64,000 nt of DNA from Desmodesmus armatus (taxonomy: Eukaryota > Chlorophyta > Chlorophyceae > Sphaeropleales > Scenedesmaceae). The notes under the pieces were generated by a model, which was given only the letters and a program-made list of their open reading frames with translations, was not told the origin of the DNA and ran no database searches. Of the stretch, positions 63,483 to 64,000 are shown in pieces (position 1 is the stretch's first letter; each line of letters opens with the position of its first letter). A program made the position numbers and the translations under genes. The stretch is taken from NCBI GenBank assembly GCA_007449985.2, contig VIIQ02000032.1, positions 536,013 through 600,012 of the forward strand. Reading direction: 5' to 3'.

Positions 63483-64000
63483 TTGGGTTTTGGCTTCCGC
63501 TGGGGGCTTTGGCCAGGAAGTAAAAAGCTCATGTCACCTGCTTGCAACAGGTCCTAAAGGAATCAAGGATACAGACAGAAGGCGGGGGGGGGGGGGGGCG
63601 CAGGCAGGCAGCAGGCAGGCAAACACACATGTTCAAACCTGATTGGTTGTTTGCTTGCGCATGTCCTTGCAAGGCTGCACCTGCATGTCCCAGCCTCGGC
63701 CATGTGGTGGAGACACCAGCAAGGGGAGCCGCCGAAACCCAAAGGCTGTTGATGTCACTGCTGTGCTGCTGCCTGCTGCTGGCCCCTAATCTGTGAGGCC
63801 GAGTTGCAGGGCCTCGAGGCGATGGTCCGCACCACACCATTCGATGATGGCGGCAGATACTGTGCCAATCGCTGCATTGCTGCTGCTCCCCCCTTCCCTT
63901 GACCCCCCTCACTGCTGCTCCCCCCCTCCCCTTGACCCCCCTCACCTGTGAGGTTAGGTTGCAGGCCCTGAGGCTGGGGTCTTTACCTCTCCATTGACAG
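63001..64000 (-). CDS. 3' part of a low-complexity gene running off the right edge
   Basis: Minus-strand frames with splice-like signals. One exon begins after a GCAAGCAG acceptor near 63538 (GDMSFLLPGQSPQRKPKPK) and runs into poly-Ala encoded by (CTG)13 at 63439-63477, then Ala/Gly/Gln. The probable last part is a Gly/Leu/Pro-rich frame ending MDEGMMEA at a stop at 63001, reached by a frame change between about 63200 and 63330, so at least one intron boundary is unresolved. Upstream (63780-63960) are G-rich GGGTCAAGGG repeats and a frame reading QRLAQYLPPSSNGVVRTIA. No domain recognised; the 5' end is outside. Confidence 0.4.

Overview
The window is nuclear DNA from a eukaryotic green alga (chlorophyte, Chlamydomonas-like). 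The evidence is short exons split by many GT-AG introns of about 100-600 bp, moderately GC-rich sequence saturated with CAG/CTG runs, and a gene set that pairs a centriole/basal-body protein (CEP120/UNI2 type) with a chlorophyllase-like hydrolase, a PDR-type ABC transporter and plant-type kelch/F-box genes. No rRNA, tRNA, CRISPR or bacterial operon structure was seen. Exon chains were built by hand from splice signals and reading-frame phase. For the six complete genes the summed exon lengths are multiples of three.

Layout. 1-8695 (-): ClpB/Hsp100 AAA+ disaggregase, 3' end outside the window, with an N-terminal membrane anchor. 9146-12471 (-): multi-pass protein resembling TRIC/TMEM38 cation channels. 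12472-17155: mostly non-coding, with microsatellites, a poly-Gln open frame and an unidentified helical gene (exons at 14.9-15.9 kb). 17156-20298 (-): F-box/kelch protein with a C-terminal membrane segment. 20299-24362: gene-free repeat block with inverted arms, a 102-bp GC-rich satellite and two AT-rich islands. 24363-30501 (-): CEP120/UNI2-like protein. 31097-39537 (+): guanylate-binding-protein (GBP) GTPase, divergent from CEP120, with a LINE remnant in its last intron. 40809-56128 (-): 30-exon, about 1771-aa full-size ABCG/PDR transporter. 57770-61884 (-): chlorophyllase-like alpha/beta hydrolase with a signal peptide. 63001-64000 (-): 3' part of a low-complexity gene that runs off the right edge.

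The genes do not form an obvious pathway. CEP120 (basal-body assembly) shares a divergent promoter interval with the GBP gene; the others look like independent housekeeping, transport or lipid/pigment genes.

The most striking structural theme is recurrent tandem duplication of exon-intron boundaries. I see five cases: the ClpB M-domain exon (135 bp, three copies), ABC exons 3 and 7/8, and chlorophyllase exons 5 and 7. At least one copy (ABC exon 8, 33 nt) looks like a functional in-frame new exon, while others are decayed pseudo-boundaries. This fits ongoing exon/intron creation by local duplication. Other unusual signals are a 52-bp perfect intronic palindrome, a pure (CTG)39 tract, a (CAG)26 tract lying against a 3' splice site, and altered catalytic residues in one ATPase site of both ClpB and the ABC transporter.
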